64,000 nucleotides of DNA from NCBI RefSeq assembly GCF_013003985.1, contig NZ_CP053073.1, forward strand, positions 1,240,001-1,304,000, in the 5' to 3' direction. Of the stretch, positions 52,709 through 61,781 are shown in pieces; positions within the stretch are counted from its first letter, which is position 1; every line of letters starts with the position of its first letter. The stretch is from Usitatibacter palustris (GTDB taxonomy: Bacteria; Pseudomonadota; Gammaproteobacteria; Burkholderiales; Usitatibacteraceae). Position numbers and translations under genes: made by a program. A model generated the notes under the pieces. That model saw only the letters and a list, made by a program, of their open reading frames with translations, had not been told where the DNA came from and did not search any database.

Positions 52709-53007
52709 GGAAGCTCTGAACAAGTCCCAGGGGATGCGCGTTGAGGCAGGTGCGAATGGATGCGAGGCGCGAGGCGCAGCGAATAGCAAGACTATTCGCA
52801 AGCCAAGCAACGAAGCAGACGCCGCACCTTCCTCAACCCGCAATCACGTCGACCCTATTTGGGCGACGTATCCGGGGACGGGCGATTTCGGGCCGCTTCG
52901 TCGTTGCTCGTCCTAGCAAGGTGCTGGACCTTGCGTCGGACTCGGCGCCTAGAATCGATCCCGAAATCGACCCGTCGCGCACCCCTGGGACTTGTTCAGA
53001 GCTTCCC
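52708..53007. mobile_element. 300-bp MITE-like element with 26-bp terminal inverted repeats
   Basis: The ends 52708-52733 (starting GGGAAGCTCTGAACAAGTCC) and 52982-53007 are perfect inverted copies of 26 bases, and TGCGCG continues the symmetry inside with one base offset. A TA dinucleotide flanks each side (52706-52707 and 53008-53009), which fits a TA target duplication as made by IS630/Tc1-type transposases. The inside carries no gene but has hairpins GCGAATAG-CAAGA-CTATTCGC and GCAAGGT-GCTGG-ACCTTGC. The insertion supplies the last base of the tadA stop and ends 13 bases before a TAGAAT (53020-53025) that may be the dnaE -10 box. Confidence 0.8.
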
Positions 53008-53050
53008 TACCCCGGGGTGTAGAATTTCGGTGTCACTGCCGCCTCGATCC

Positions 53051-56000
53051 ATGCCCGCTCCCCGCTTCGTCCACCTCCGGCTTCACAGCGAGTATTCGAT
53101 CGTCGACGGGATCGCGCGCGTCGATGCGGCCGTGGATGCAGCGGCCGACGACGGCATGCCCGCACTCGCGATCACCGACCTCTCGAACCTGTTCGGCGCG
53201 GTGAAGTTCTTCCAGGCCGCGCGCGGCGTCGGCGTGCAGCCGTTGATCGGCTGCGACCTCTGGCTCACGAACGAGCGCAGCCGCGACCATCCCTACCGAT
53301 TTGTCGTCCTTTGCCGCGACCGCACCGGCTATCTCGCCCTTTGCGAGCTCGTCACGCGGGCCCACGAGCAGAACCAGTGGCGGGGCCGGGCGGAAATCCG
53401 GCGCGAGTGGCTCAAGGGGCTGTCGGGCCTCATCGTTCTTTCCGGCGCGCGCCATGGTGACGTCGGGCAGGCGCTCATGGCGGGCAATCCCGCCCAGGCG
53501 GAAGCGTTGGCGCGCGAGTGGGACGCGGATTTCCCCGGCGCGTACTACGTCGAGGTCCAGCGCGCCGATCCGGACCGCGATGAGCCGCACCTGCGCGCCG
53601 CCGTGGCGCTCGCCGGGCGCCTCGATCTTCCCGTCGTCGCGACGCACCCCATCCAATTCGTGAAGCGCGAGGATTACCGCGCCCACGAAGCGCGCGTGTG
53701 CATCGCGCAGGGATACGTGCTCGGCGACCAGCGCCGACCGCGCGAATTCCGGCCTTCGCAGTACTTCAAGACGCAAGACGAGATGGCGGAGCTGTTCGAG
53801 GACCTGCCCGAAGCGCTCGCGAACACCGTGGAGGTCGCGCGCCGCTGCAGCTTCGAGTTCGAGCTGGGCAAGAGCCGGCTTCCGGATTTCCCCACGCCGC
53901 GCGGCGAATCGATCGAGGAATACCTGCGCCTGCGTTCGGGCGAGGGCCTCGAAGCGCGCCTTGCCGCGCTCTACCCGGACGAAGCCGCACGCGCCAACGA
54001 ACGCGCGCGCTACGCCGAGCGCCTCGAGTTCGAGCTGAAGGTCATCATCCAGATGGGCTTCGCGGGCTACTTCCTGATCGTCGCGGACTTCATCAACTGG
54101 GCGCAGTCCAATGGCGTGCCGGTGGGGCCGGGCCGCGGCTCTGGCGCGGGCTCGCTCGTCGCGTATGCGCTGGGCATCACCGGCCTCGATCCGCTGCGCT
54201 ACGAGCTGCTGTTCGAGCGCTTCCTGAATCCGGAGCGCGTGTCGATGCCCGACTTCGACATCGACTTCTGCCAGGACGGGCGCGACCGCGTCATCGACTA
54301 CGTGAAGCAGAAGTACGGCGCCGAGTGCGTCTCGCAGATCGCCACCTTCGGGACCATGGCTGCAAAAGCCGTGGTGCGGGACGTGGGTCGCGTGCTCGGG
54401 ATGCCGTACGGCGAGGTCGACCGCATCGCGAAGCTCGTGCCCTTCGAGCTGGGCATCACGCTGACCAAGGCGCTGGAGATGGAGCCCCAGCTCAGGGCGC
54501 TCATGAAAGAGCAGGAAGGTGTGGCGGAGCTGATGGAGCTGGCACTCGCGCTCGAAGGCCTCACGCGCAACGTCGGCATGCACGCGGGCGGCGTGCTGAT
54601 CGCGCCCGGCAAGCTCACCGACTTCGCGCCGCTCTACAGCGCCGAGGGTTCGAACGCGCTCGTGAGCCAGTTCGACAAGGACGACGTCGAGAAGGCCGGC
54701 CTGGTGAAGTTCGACTTCCTCGGCCTCACGACGCTCACGATCATCGCGGAGGCCACGCGCAACATCCACGCGCTGGGCCAGCCCGATTTCGATGTCGAGA
54801 AGATCCCGCTCGACGACCCGGCCGCGTACAAGGTCTTCTCGTCGGGCAACACGGTCGCGATCTTCCAGTTCGAATCGCGCGGCATGCGCGACCTCATCAT
54901 GCGCGCGCGCCCGGACCGCCTCGAGGACCTGATCGCCTTGAACGCGCTCTACCGCCCGGGCCCGATGGACCTCATTCCCGAGTTCATCGACCGCAAGCAC
55001 GGCAAGACGCGCTGGGATTACCTCGATCCGCGCCTGAAGGAGATCCTCGATCCCACGTACGGAGTCATGACGTACCAGGAGCACGTCATGACGATCGCGC
55101 AGGTGATCGGCGGCTACACGCTGGGCGGTGCGGACCTGCTGCGCCGCGCGATGGGCAAGAAGAAACCCGAGGAGATGGCCAAGCAGCGCGCGATCTTCAC
55201 GGCGGGCGCGGAGGAACGCGGGCTCGTGCCCGCGCGAGCGAACATCCTCTTCGACCAGATGGAGAAGTTCGCGGGCTACGGCTTCAACAAGTCGCACTCC
55301 GCGGCGTATGCCCTCATCGCGTACCAGACGGCGTTCATGAAGACGCACCACGCGGCCGCGTTCATGGCGGCCAACATGACCGCGGTGATGGACGACACCG
55401 ACAAGGTGCAGTCGGTCCACGAGGATGCGCTCAAGAACGGCCTCAAGATCGCGCCGCCCGACATCAACGCGGGCGAGTACCGCTTCGTGCCCGTCGACGA
55501 GAAGAACGTGCAGTTCGGCCTGGGCGCGGTGAAGGGCACGGGACGCGGTGCGATCGAGAACATCGTCGCGGCTCGCGCGGCCGGCGGACCCTTCAAGGAC
55601 CTCGGCGATTTCTGCCGGCGCGTGGACCGGCGCATCGTGAACCGCCGCGCCATGGAAGCCCTCATCAAGGCCGGCGCGTTCGACGCGCTCGAACCCAATC
55701 GCGCGAGCCTCGCCGCATCGCTGGGCAATGCGATCGACGCGGCGGACAAGGGCGAGCAGTTCGCCAACCAGTCGAACCTGTTCGGTGGCGCCGACGATGC
55801 CGCCGCCGAGGTGTTCGCGCTGGTGAAGGTGCCGATGTGGCCCGAGCGCGATCGCCTGATCAACGAGAAGCAGGCCCTGGGGTTTTATCTCAGCGGCCAC
55901 CCGTTCAATGCGTACCGCGATGAATTGCGGCGCGTGGCCTCCACGCCGCTCAATCGCGTCGTGCCCACCAACTTCGGCGAGACCGTGATGCTCGCCGGCG

Positions 56001-56470
56001 TGATCTACGGCGTGCAGATGCGCAACACCCGCCGCGGCCGCATGGCGATCCTCACGCTCGATGACGCCACGGCGAAGCTCGAGGTCGTGGTCTTCGGCGA
56101 GCTCTTCCACGAGAAGCGCGCGATCATCGCGGAGGACCAGGTGATCGCGCTTGCGGGCAAGGTGCAGAACGACGAGTTCTCGGGCGGCCTGCGCGTCACC
56201 GCCGAGAAGCTGATGGACCTCTCCGAGGTGCGCGCGGCCCACGCGCGCGTGCTGCGCCTGAAGATCAACGGCCAGGCGGACGCCGCCAAGCTCCGGCAGA
56301 TCCTCGCCCCCTACCAGGGCGGCGGCGTGGCCGTCTCCATTCGCTACCGCAATACGGAGGGCGAGTGCGATATCCGCCTGCCCGACGCATATAAGGTGAA
56401 GATCTCCGAGCCCCTCCTTGCCTCGCTCAACGAGTGGCTGCGCGAGGAGAACGTCGAGGTCGTGTACTAG
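53051..56470 (+). CDS. dnaE: DNA polymerase III alpha subunit DnaE
   Basis: A 1139-residue replicative polymerase. The PHP domain opens FVHLRLHSEYSIVDGIARVD; the palm carries the catalytic aspartates D401 and D403 in SMPDFDIDFCQDGRDR, at exactly the E. coli positions; GPGRGSGAGSLVAYAL and GFNKSHSAAYALIAYQTAFM mark fingers and helix-hairpin-helix regions. A C-terminal OB fold (VMLAGVIYGVQMRNTRRGRM) follows. The ATG at 53051 fits the family start; upstream reading runs into the inverted-repeat element. The last four bases overlap acyP on the other strand. Confidence 0.97.
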   Translation: MPAPRFVHLRLHSEYSIVDGIARVDAAVDAAADDGMPALAITDLSNLFGAVKFFQAARGVGVQPLIGCDLWLTNERSRDHPYRFVVLCRDRTGYLALCELVTRAHEQNQWRGRAEIRREWLKGLSGLIVLSGARHGDVGQALMAGNPAQAEALAREWDADFPGAYYVEVQRADPDRDEPHLRAAVALAGRLDLPVVATHPIQFVKREDYRAHEARVCIAQGYVLGDQRRPREFRPSQYFKTQDEMAELFEDLPEALANTVEVARRCSFEFELGKSRLPDFPTPRGESIEEYLRLRSGEGLEARLAALYPDEAARANERARYAERLEFELKVIIQMGFAGYFLIVADFINWAQSNGVPVGPGRGSGAGSLVAYALGITGLDPLRYELLFERFLNPERVSMPDFDIDFCQDGRDRVIDYVKQKYGAECVSQIATFGTMAAKAVVRDVGRVLGMPYGEVDRIAKLVPFELGITLTKALEMEPQLRALMKEQEGVAELMELALALEGLTRNVGMHAGGVLIAPGKLTDFAPLYSAEGSNALVSQFDKDDVEKAGLVKFDFLGLTTLTIIAEATRNIHALGQPDFDVEKIPLDDPAAYKVFSSGNTVAIFQFESRGMRDLIMRARPDRLEDLIALNALYRPGPMDLIPEFIDRKHGKTRWDYLDPRLKEILDPTYGVMTYQEHVMTIAQVIGGYTLGGADLLRRAMGKKKPEEMAKQRAIFTAGAEERGLVPARANILFDQMEKFAGYGFNKSHSAAYALIAYQTAFMKTHHAAAFMAANMTAVMDDTDKVQSVHEDALKNGLKIAPPDINAGEYRFVPVDEKNVQFGLGAVKGTGRGAIENIVAARAAGGPFKDLGDFCRRVDRRIVNRRAMEALIKAGAFDALEPNRASLAASLGNAIDAADKGEQFANQSNLFGGADDAAAEVFALVKVPMWPERDRLINEKQALGFYLSGHPFNAYRDELRRVASTPLNRVVPTNFGETVMLAGVIYGVQMRNTRRGRMAILTLDDATAKLEVVVFGELFHEKRAIIAEDQVIALAGKVQNDEFSGGLRVTAEKLMDLSEVRAAHARVLRLKINGQADAAKLRQILAPYQGGGVAVSIRYRNTEGECDIRLPDAYKVKISEPLLASLNEWLREENVEVVY

Positions 56471-56754
56471 CCCGTCGTCCGCTTCTCGAAGGTCGGGAAG
56501 TCGCCGTCTCCCGCAGAGACATCCACGCGATCGACCTGCGCCGCCTCCGGCCCGCGATGCGCCCACCGGATGATCGCCTCGACGGCCTCGGGCGCACCCT
56601 GGACCATCGCTTCCACGGATCCGTCCATCCGATTGCGGACCCAGCCCGTGATCGCCCGCGACTCGGCGAACTGGCGCATCGACTCGCGATACCACACGCC
56701 CTGGACGCGGCCGTGGATGCTCAGGTGGCGGCAGACACGCTCACTCGTCGCCAC
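56467..56754 (-). CDS. acyP: Acylphosphatase
   Basis: A 95-residue enzyme. The catalytic arginine is in [18 protein letters not shown] and the asparagine in [19 protein letters not shown]. Acylphosphatases hydrolyse small acyl phosphates; the physiological need is unclear. Its start overlaps the end of the release-factor-like gene by 14 bases, so both are on one transcript. Confidence 0.94.
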   Translation of the reverse strand: MATSERVCRHLSIHGRVQGVWYRESMRQFAESRAITGWVRNRMDGSVEAMVQGAPEAVEAIIRWAHRGPEAAQVDRVDVSAGDGDFPTFEKRTTG

Positions 56755-57112
56755 GGACCCGTCCCCGGGTTTGCTTGGTCTTCCCTCGGCCCTTCTTCTC
56801 CTCGATCCGCCGCCGCTTCGCCGCTTTCGAAGGCTTCGTGGCGATGCGCTTTCGCGGAACGTGGTTGAGGCGGGTAAGGGCCTCGATCAGCCGCTCGAAG
56901 GCGATCTCGCGATTGCGGAATTGGGAGCGGGTGTCCTCGACGCGCACTACGACCCCGGAAGGCGGGTGCGTGAGCCGCAGCGCCGACTCCGTCTTGTTCA
57001 CGTGCTGGCCGCCCGGACCACTGGCGCGAAAGACCTCGACGACCACCTCGCGCTCGAGGGCGCTGCGGTCGGTCATATAAGGAGGAGGGGCGAGGGGCGT
57101 GAGGCGCGGCAT
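56741..57112 (-). CDS. Release-factor-like protein with GGQ motif
   Basis: A 123-residue protein consisting of the class I release factor catalytic domain alone: [20 protein letters not shown] with the peptidyl-tRNA-hydrolysing GGQ, then [20 protein letters not shown] and a basic tail ([20 protein letters not shown]). Such short proteins rescue stalled ribosomes (ArfB or the mtRF-R/C12orf65 type). GPGGQHVNK is closer to RF1/RF2 than to ArfB, so the exact subgroup is open. The ATG at 57112 and one at 57076 are both possible; neither has a ribosome site. Confidence 0.8.
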   Translation of the reverse strand: MPRLTPLAPPPYMTDRSALEREVVVEVFRASGPGGQHVNKTESALRLTHPPSGVVVRVEDTRSQFRNREIAFERLIEALTRLNHVPRKRIATKPSKAAKRRRIEEKKGRGKTKQTRGRVRGDE

Positions 57113-57135
57113 GGGCGCGATTCTGCCCCACTTCC

Positions 57136-57169
57136 TTACAGCCGTAATGCGCCATTCCTACCGCTGTAA
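57136..57169. promoter_or_regulatory. Two operator-like dyads upstream of the secreted-protein gene
   Basis: TTAC-AGCC-GTAA (57136-57147) and CTAC-CGCT-GTAA (57158-57169) have centres 22 bases apart, about two helical turns. Outer parts also pair as TTACAGC / GCTGTAA. The pattern suggests cooperative binding of a dimeric regulator in the divergent space between the release-factor-like gene and the small exported protein gene. The rest of 57113-57307 shows no gene. Confidence 0.5.
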
Positions 57170-57307
57170 TCCCGTTGGGCCCGAGTTGTGGAATCGATCA
57201 CAGGCGATTGCGGCGCCGAGGAACACGATGGGCTCGTCTTCAGAAGGCGGGCAAACAAAGCCGCCGAACGAACAAACCCACGCAATCACGCAATAAGGAG
57301 AACAACG

Positions 57308-57577
57308 ATGAACGTGAAACAAACAGTGGTCACCGGCGCGCTCACGATCATGGCTTTTGGTGTGTTCGCCCTGTTGCCGGCCAACGCCGACTCGATCGAC
57401 AACCCCCAAGCCAGCGCCGCGGCCACCACCGTGGTTGCGCTCAACAGCGCCGAGACCCCGCAGGAACAGGTCTGGGACATGACATACGGCGGCGAGCGCG
57501 CTGCGCCGGCCTACTCCGAAATCGTCACGGCCGACGAGCTTCCCTATGAACAGGTGAGCGACGTTTCGTTCGGCTGA
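57308..57577 (+). CDS. Small exported protein with an internal repeat
   Basis: An 89-residue protein. AAGGAG (57295-57300) stands seven bases before the ATG at 57308. A signal peptide (TGALTIMAFGVFALLPANA) is followed by a mature part of about 60 residues, with two copies of a short motif: PQEQVWDMTYG near residue 52 and PYEQVSDVSFG at the very end. It is acidic and has no cysteine. I do not recognise the family. It has its own upstream dyads and downstream terminator, so it is a single regulated gene. Confidence 0.7.
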   Translation: MNVKQTVVTGALTIMAFGVFALLPANADSIDNPQASAAATTVVALNSAETPQEQVWDMTYGGERAAPAYSEIVTADELPYEQVSDVSFG

Positions 57578-57608
57578 TAAAAAATAACACCCACGAGGCG
57601 CACACCTC

Positions 57609-57634
57609 AACGCCCGCCCTAACCGGTGGGCGTT
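57609..57634 (+). terminator. Terminator after the small exported protein gene
   Basis: Stem AACGCCCGCC / GGTGGGCGTT (10 bp with one G-T pair) and a CTAACC loop, followed by TCACTTTCT. It lies 31 bases after the stop codon. Confidence 0.6.
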
Positions 57635-57708
57635 TCACTTTCTGGGAAGCGGAAAGCAGATCCCTCGTGAGCCCAGGATGAGAATCAAGGGGCCGACCGA
57701 ACGGCCGG

Positions 57709-59859
57709 CTATTTGATTCTCATGCCCGGCACGGCGCCGGAGTCGGGGGAGAGAAGGTAGATGGAGTTGCCGTCGCCGGCGGCGAGCACCATGCCCTGCG
57801 ATTCGCCGAAGCGCATCTTGCGTGGCGCGAGGTTGGCGACCATGACGGTCAGGCGGCCGATGAGGTCCTTCGGCGTATAGGCCGAGCGGATGCCCGCGAA
57901 CACCGTGCGGCTCTCGATACCGATGTCGAGCGTCAGCTTGAGGAGCTTGTCGGCATCGGCCACGAGCTCCGCGTCGACGATGCGGGCAATGCGGAGGTCG
58001 ATGCGGCCGAAATCGTCGATCGAGATCATCTCCGCGACTGGCAGCAGCACGGGCGGCTTCGGGGGCTCCACGGGCTCCAGGCGGAACTCAGGCGCGTCAC
58101 CAGCGGCCGCGGGCTTCGCCGTCTCGGGCTTCGCCTCTTCGGGAGGTGCCAGCAGCTCGTCGATCTGCTTGGATTCGACGCGCGACACCAGGTGGCGATA
58201 CGGCTGGATCGTGTGGCCGGCCTTGAGCGGATTGGCGACGTCTTCCCACTGCAGGGGCTTGGCGAGCGCGAGGAAGGCTTCCACGTCCTCCGCGACCTTC
58301 GGCAGGACGGGCTTCAGGTAGACGGTGAGGATCCGGAAGAGCTCGAGGTAGAGCGTGCAGAACCATTGCAGCGCGGCGTCCTGGCCCGCCTCCTTGGCGA
58401 TTTCCCAGGGCTTCTGCTCGTCGACGTACTGGTTGATCCGGTCGGCGAGGAACATCACCTGGCGGATCGCCTTGCCGAACTCCCGGGCCTCGTAATCGGC
58501 GGCGATCGGGTCGGCGAAGCTTCGCACCTCGAAGAGGATCGACGGCGCCTGGTCGTCCACCGCGGCCGGTGCAGCCGGCGCGGCGAGATTGCCGCGCATC
58601 TTGTGCTTGAGCTCGCGCCCGGCGGAGAGCGGTTCGTCGGAGAGCTTGCCGGCGAAGCGCTTGGCGATGAAGCCCGCCGCCCGGCTCGCGATGTTCACGT
58701 ACTTGCCCACGAGGTCCGAATTCACGCGGGCGAGGAAATCCTCGGGATTGAAGTCGAGGTCCTCGACGCGCCCGTTGAGCTTCGCGGCCAGGTAGTAGCG
58801 CACCCACTCCGGGTTGAGGCCGAGGTCGATGTACTTCTGCGGGCTCACGGTGACGCCGCGCGACTTGGACATCTTCTCGCCCGAGAGCTGCAGGAAGCCA
58901 TGGACGTAGACGTTGTCGGGCACCTTGCGGTTCGAGAACTTCAGCATCGCCGGCCAGAACAGCGTGTGGAAGTAGATGATGTCCTTGCCGATGAAGTGGA
59001 TCTGCTCGACCTTCGGGTCGGCGAGGTACTTGTCGAAGTCCTGGCCCTTCTTCTCGAGGAAGTTCTTCAGCGAGGCGAGGTAGCCGATGGGCGCGTCCAG
59101 CCAGACGTAGAAGTACTTGCCCTTGGCGCCGGGGATCTCGATGCCGAAATAGGGCGCGTCGCGGGTGATGTCCCAGTCGTTGAGCCCGCCGTCGAGCCAC
59201 TCGAGCACCTTGTTGGAGACCTCGGGCTGGAGCTTGCCGTCCTGCGTCCATTCCTTGAGGAAGGCCACGCAGCGCGGATCGGAGAGCTTGAAGAAGAAGT
59301 GATCGGTCTTCTTGATGACCGGCTTGGCGCCGGTGAGCGCCGAGAAAGGGTTCTTCAGGTCCGTCGCGGCATACACGGCCCCGCAGTTCTCGCAGGAATC
59401 ACCGTACTGGTCCTTGGTGCCGCACTTGGGGCACTCGCCCTTGATGTAGCGGTCGGGCAGGAACATGCCCTTCACCGGGTCGAAGAACTGCTCGATGGTC
59501 TTCGATTCGATGAAGCCGTCCTTCTTCAGGACGGTGAAGATCTCGCCGGCGAGCTCGCGGTTCTCCGGGGAGTGCGTCGTGTACGTGTGGTCGAAGCCGA
59601 TGAGGTAGCGGGCCCAGTCGCGCTTGTGGGATTCGCCCACGGCCGCGATGAGCGCCTCGGGCGTGGTGCCCTCGGACTCGGCCTTCAGCATGATCGGCGC
59701 GCCGTGCGTGTCGTCGGCGCAGACGAAATTGACCTTGTGCCCCTGCAGCCGCTGGTAGCGAACCCAGATGTCGGCCTGCACATACTCCATGATGTGCCCG
59801 ATGTGGAACGGGCCGTTCGCGTAGGGAAGCGCTGTGGTGACGAAGAGCTTGCGGGGCAT
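57709..59859 (-). CDS. metG: Methionyl-tRNA synthetase MetG
   Basis: A 716-residue class I synthetase. The HIGH motif is in [20 protein letters not shown], zinc cysteines in [19 protein letters not shown], and KMSKS in [14 protein letters not shown]. The anticodon-binding helices follow, and the C-terminal EMAP-like tRNA-binding domain ([20 protein letters not shown]) is fused, as in E. coli. The ATG at 59859 gives the expected N-terminus. The last 11 bases plus the start of the 3' flank have an inverted copy about 25 bases downstream (57678-57688). Confidence 0.96.
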   Translation of the reverse strand: MPRKLFVTTALPYANGPFHIGHIMEYVQADIWVRYQRLQGHKVNFVCADDTHGAPIMLKAESEGTTPEALIAAVGESHKRDWARYLIGFDHTYTTHSPENRELAGEIFTVLKKDGFIESKTIEQFFDPVKGMFLPDRYIKGECPKCGTKDQYGDSCENCGAVYAATDLKNPFSALTGAKPVIKKTDHFFFKLSDPRCVAFLKEWTQDGKLQPEVSNKVLEWLDGGLNDWDITRDAPYFGIEIPGAKGKYFYVWLDAPIGYLASLKNFLEKKGQDFDKYLADPKVEQIHFIGKDIIYFHTLFWPAMLKFSNRKVPDNVYVHGFLQLSGEKMSKSRGVTVSPQKYIDLGLNPEWVRYYLAAKLNGRVEDLDFNPEDFLARVNSDLVGKYVNIASRAAGFIAKRFAGKLSDEPLSAGRELKHKMRGNLAAPAAPAAVDDQAPSILFEVRSFADPIAADYEAREFGKAIRQVMFLADRINQYVDEQKPWEIAKEAGQDAALQWFCTLYLELFRILTVYLKPVLPKVAEDVEAFLALAKPLQWEDVANPLKAGHTIQPYRHLVSRVESKQIDELLAPPEEAKPETAKPAAAGDAPEFRLEPVEPPKPPVLLPVAEMISIDDFGRIDLRIARIVDAELVADADKLLKLTLDIGIESRTVFAGIRSAYTPKDLIGRLTVMVANLAPRKMRFGESQGMVLAAGDGNSIYLLSPDSGAVPGMRIK

Positions 59860-59941
59860 GAACGGGAGTTTTCGAGGCAAGGCGATCATAACAAATTGCT
59901 TTAGAATTGCGCTCTCGAAACGCCCCCGCACCACCGATCCC

Positions 59942-61030
59942 ATGCCTGTTTCCGAAAAAGACGTCCTCGACGCGCTCTCCGAGCTGATCGACCCCGTCAC
60001 GGGACGCAATTACGTCGAGGCGAAGAGCGCCCGGAACGTGAAGATCGATGGCGAGCGCGTCTCGCTCGACCTCGTGCTCGGTTATCCGGCCCGCAGCGTG
60101 CTCGAAAGCGTGCGTGCGCAGGTGGTCGAGCGCGTGGCGAAGCTCCCCGGGGTTTCGCAGGTGAGTGCCAACGTCCAGTCGAAGGTCGTCTCGCACGCCG
60201 TGCAGAAGGGCGTGAAGCTGGTTCCGGGCATCAAGAACATCATCGCCGTGGCGTCCGGCAAGGGCGGCGTGGGCAAGAGCACCACGGCCGTGAACCTCGC
60301 GCTGGCGCTTGCTGCCGAAGGGGCCAGCGTCGGCATGCTCGACGCCGACATCTATGGCCCGTCGCAGCCGCTCATGCTCGGGATCACCGGGCGGCCGAGC
60401 TCGAAGGACGGCAAGTCCATGGAGCCGATGGAAGGCCACGGCCTCCAGGCGATGAGCGTGGGCTTCATGATCGAACCCGACACGCCGATGGTCTGGCGCG
60501 GGCCCATGGTCACGCAAGCACTCGAGCAGCTCCTCACCGAGACCAAGTGGCGCGATCTCGATTACCTCGTGGTCGATCTGCCGCCCGGAACTGGTGACAT
60601 CCAGCTCACCCTCGCGCAGAAGGTCCCGGTCACCGGCGCGGTGATCGTCACCACGCCCCAGGACATCGCGCTCATCGATGCGCGCAAGGGCCTCAAGATG
60701 TTCGAGAAGGTGGGCATTCCCATCCTCGGCATCGTGGAGAACATGGCGGTGCACATCTGCTCGAACTGCGGCCATGCCGAGCACATCTTCGGCGCGGGCG
60801 GTGGCGAGCGCATGAGCAAGGATTACGGCGTCGAGCTGCTGGGCAGCCTGCCGCTCGACATCAGGATTCGCGAGCAGGCCGATGCCGGGAAGCCCACGGT
60901 GGTTTCCGAGCCCGACGGCCCGATCGCCGCGGCCTACCGGCTCATCGCCCGCAAGATCGCGGCGCGCATCGCCAAGCAGGGCGAGGACCGCTCGGGGATG
61001 TTCCCGAAGATCGTCATCCAGAACACGTAG
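59942..61030 (+). CDS. apbC: Iron-sulfur cluster carrier ApbC/Mrp
   Basis: A 362-residue Mrp/NBP35-type ATPase. An N-terminal MIP18-like domain ([20 protein letters not shown]) is followed by the deviant Walker [21 protein letters not shown], the [14 protein letters not shown] segment and the Cxx[14 protein letters not shown] that holds a bridging Fe-S cluster. It delivers clusters to apo-enzymes. It is divergent from metG, a widely conserved neighbourhood, and followed by dcd nine bases later. TAGAAT at 59902-59907 may be its -10 box. Confidence 0.95.
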   Translation: MPVSEKDVLDALSELIDPVTGRNYVEAKSARNVKIDGERVSLDLVLGYPARSVLESVRAQVVERVAKLPGVSQVSANVQSKVVSHAVQKGVKLVPGIKNIIAVASGKGGVGKSTTAVNLALALAAEGASVGMLDADIYGPSQPLMLGITGRPSSKDGKSMEPMEGHGLQAMSVGFMIEPDTPMVWRGPMVTQALEQLLTETKWRDLDYLVVDLPPGTGDIQLTLAQKVPVTGAVIVTTPQDIALIDARKGLKMFEKVGIPILGIVENMAVHICSNCGHAEHIFGAGGGERMSKDYGVELLGSLPLDIRIREQADAGKPTVVSEPDGPIAAAYRLIARKIAARIAKQGEDRSGMFPKIVIQNT

Positions 61031-61038
61031 ATCGAGCC

Positions 61039-61605
61039 ATGAGCATCAAGAGCGACAAGTGGATCCGCAAGATGGCCGAGCAGCACGGCATGATCGAGCC
61101 GTACGAGCCCGGGCAGGTGCGCGAGGTCGATGGCAAGCGAATCGTCTCGTACGGCACGTCGAGCTACGGCTACGACATCCGGGCCTCCACCGACTTCAAG
61201 ATCTTCACGAACATCAACTCGACGATCGTCGACCCGAAGGCGTTCGATCCCAAGTCGTTCGTCGATTTCAGCGGGCCGGTGTGCATCATCCCGCCCAATT
61301 CGTTCGCGCTCGCCCGCACGGTCGAGTACTTCCGCATCCCGCGCAACGTCCTCACCGTGTGCCTCGGGAAATCCACGTACGCCCGCTGCGGGATCATCGT
61401 GAACGTGACGCCCTTCGAGCCCGAGTGGGAGGGCTACGTCACGCTCGAGTTCTCCAACACCACGCCGCTTCCTGCCAAGATCTACGCGAACGAAGGGGTG
61501 GCCCAGGTGATCTTCTTCGAGTCCGACGAGGTCTGCGAGACGTCGTACAAGGATCGCGGAGGGAAATACCAGGGACAGGCGGGCGTGACGCTGCCCAAGA
61601 TGTGA
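61039..61605 (+). CDS. dcd: dCTP deaminase Dcd
   Basis: A 188-residue trimeric enzyme converting dCTP to dUTP. Motifs seen are [35 protein letters not shown] and [15 protein letters not shown] with the catalytic glutamate. It provides dUTP for dTMP synthesis, which ThyA, encoded elsewhere in the window, completes. Co-oriented with apbC and probably co-transcribed. Confidence 0.96.
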   Translation: MSIKSDKWIRKMAEQHGMIEPYEPGQVREVDGKRIVSYGTSSYGYDIRASTDFKIFTNINSTIVDPKAFDPKSFVDFSGPVCIIPPNSFALARTVEYFRIPRNVLTVCLGKSTYARCGIIVNVTPFEPEWEGYVTLEFSNTTPLPAKIYANEGVAQVIFFESDEVCETSYKDRGGKYQGQAGVTLPKM

Positions 61606-61689
61606 CGTTTGCAACGCCCCGCGGGCCGGTATCGAGGGTTTTCCCGCAACGCAGGGGCAAATACTTTCCGCATGCTCCGGTTCTTGCCC

Positions 61690-61738
61690 TATAATTCGCG
61701 CGTTTTTCTCGAAAGCGAGTCCTAAGGGACTCTTTCTT
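61690..61738 (+). promoter_or_regulatory. Promoter -10 and two alternative hairpins in the decarboxylase leader
   Basis: TATAAT at 61690-61695 is the likely -10 box; no strong -35 box is seen. The leader then has CTCG-AAAG-CGAG (61708-61719) and GAGTCC-TAAG-GGACTC (61717-61732) followed by TTTCTT. The two stems share GAG at 61717-61719 and cannot form together, so the second could be a regulated terminator. Regulation by polyamines is only a guess. Confidence 0.5.
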
Positions 61739-61781
61739 AACAGGATTTTCAGGGCCCCCCGGGGAGGTATCCAAGCCTGCA

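Noticed and set aside
53033..56695. A 1220-residue open frame antisense to dnaE
   Set aside because: It mirrors the codon structure of the dnaE gene in GC-rich DNA and has no domain-like motif; dnaE is certain.
61605..61660. GCCCC/GGGGC and GCGGG/CCCGC pairs after dcd as an intrinsic terminator
   Set aside because: Pairs can form a compound stem but there is no T-run; too weak to list as a terminator.
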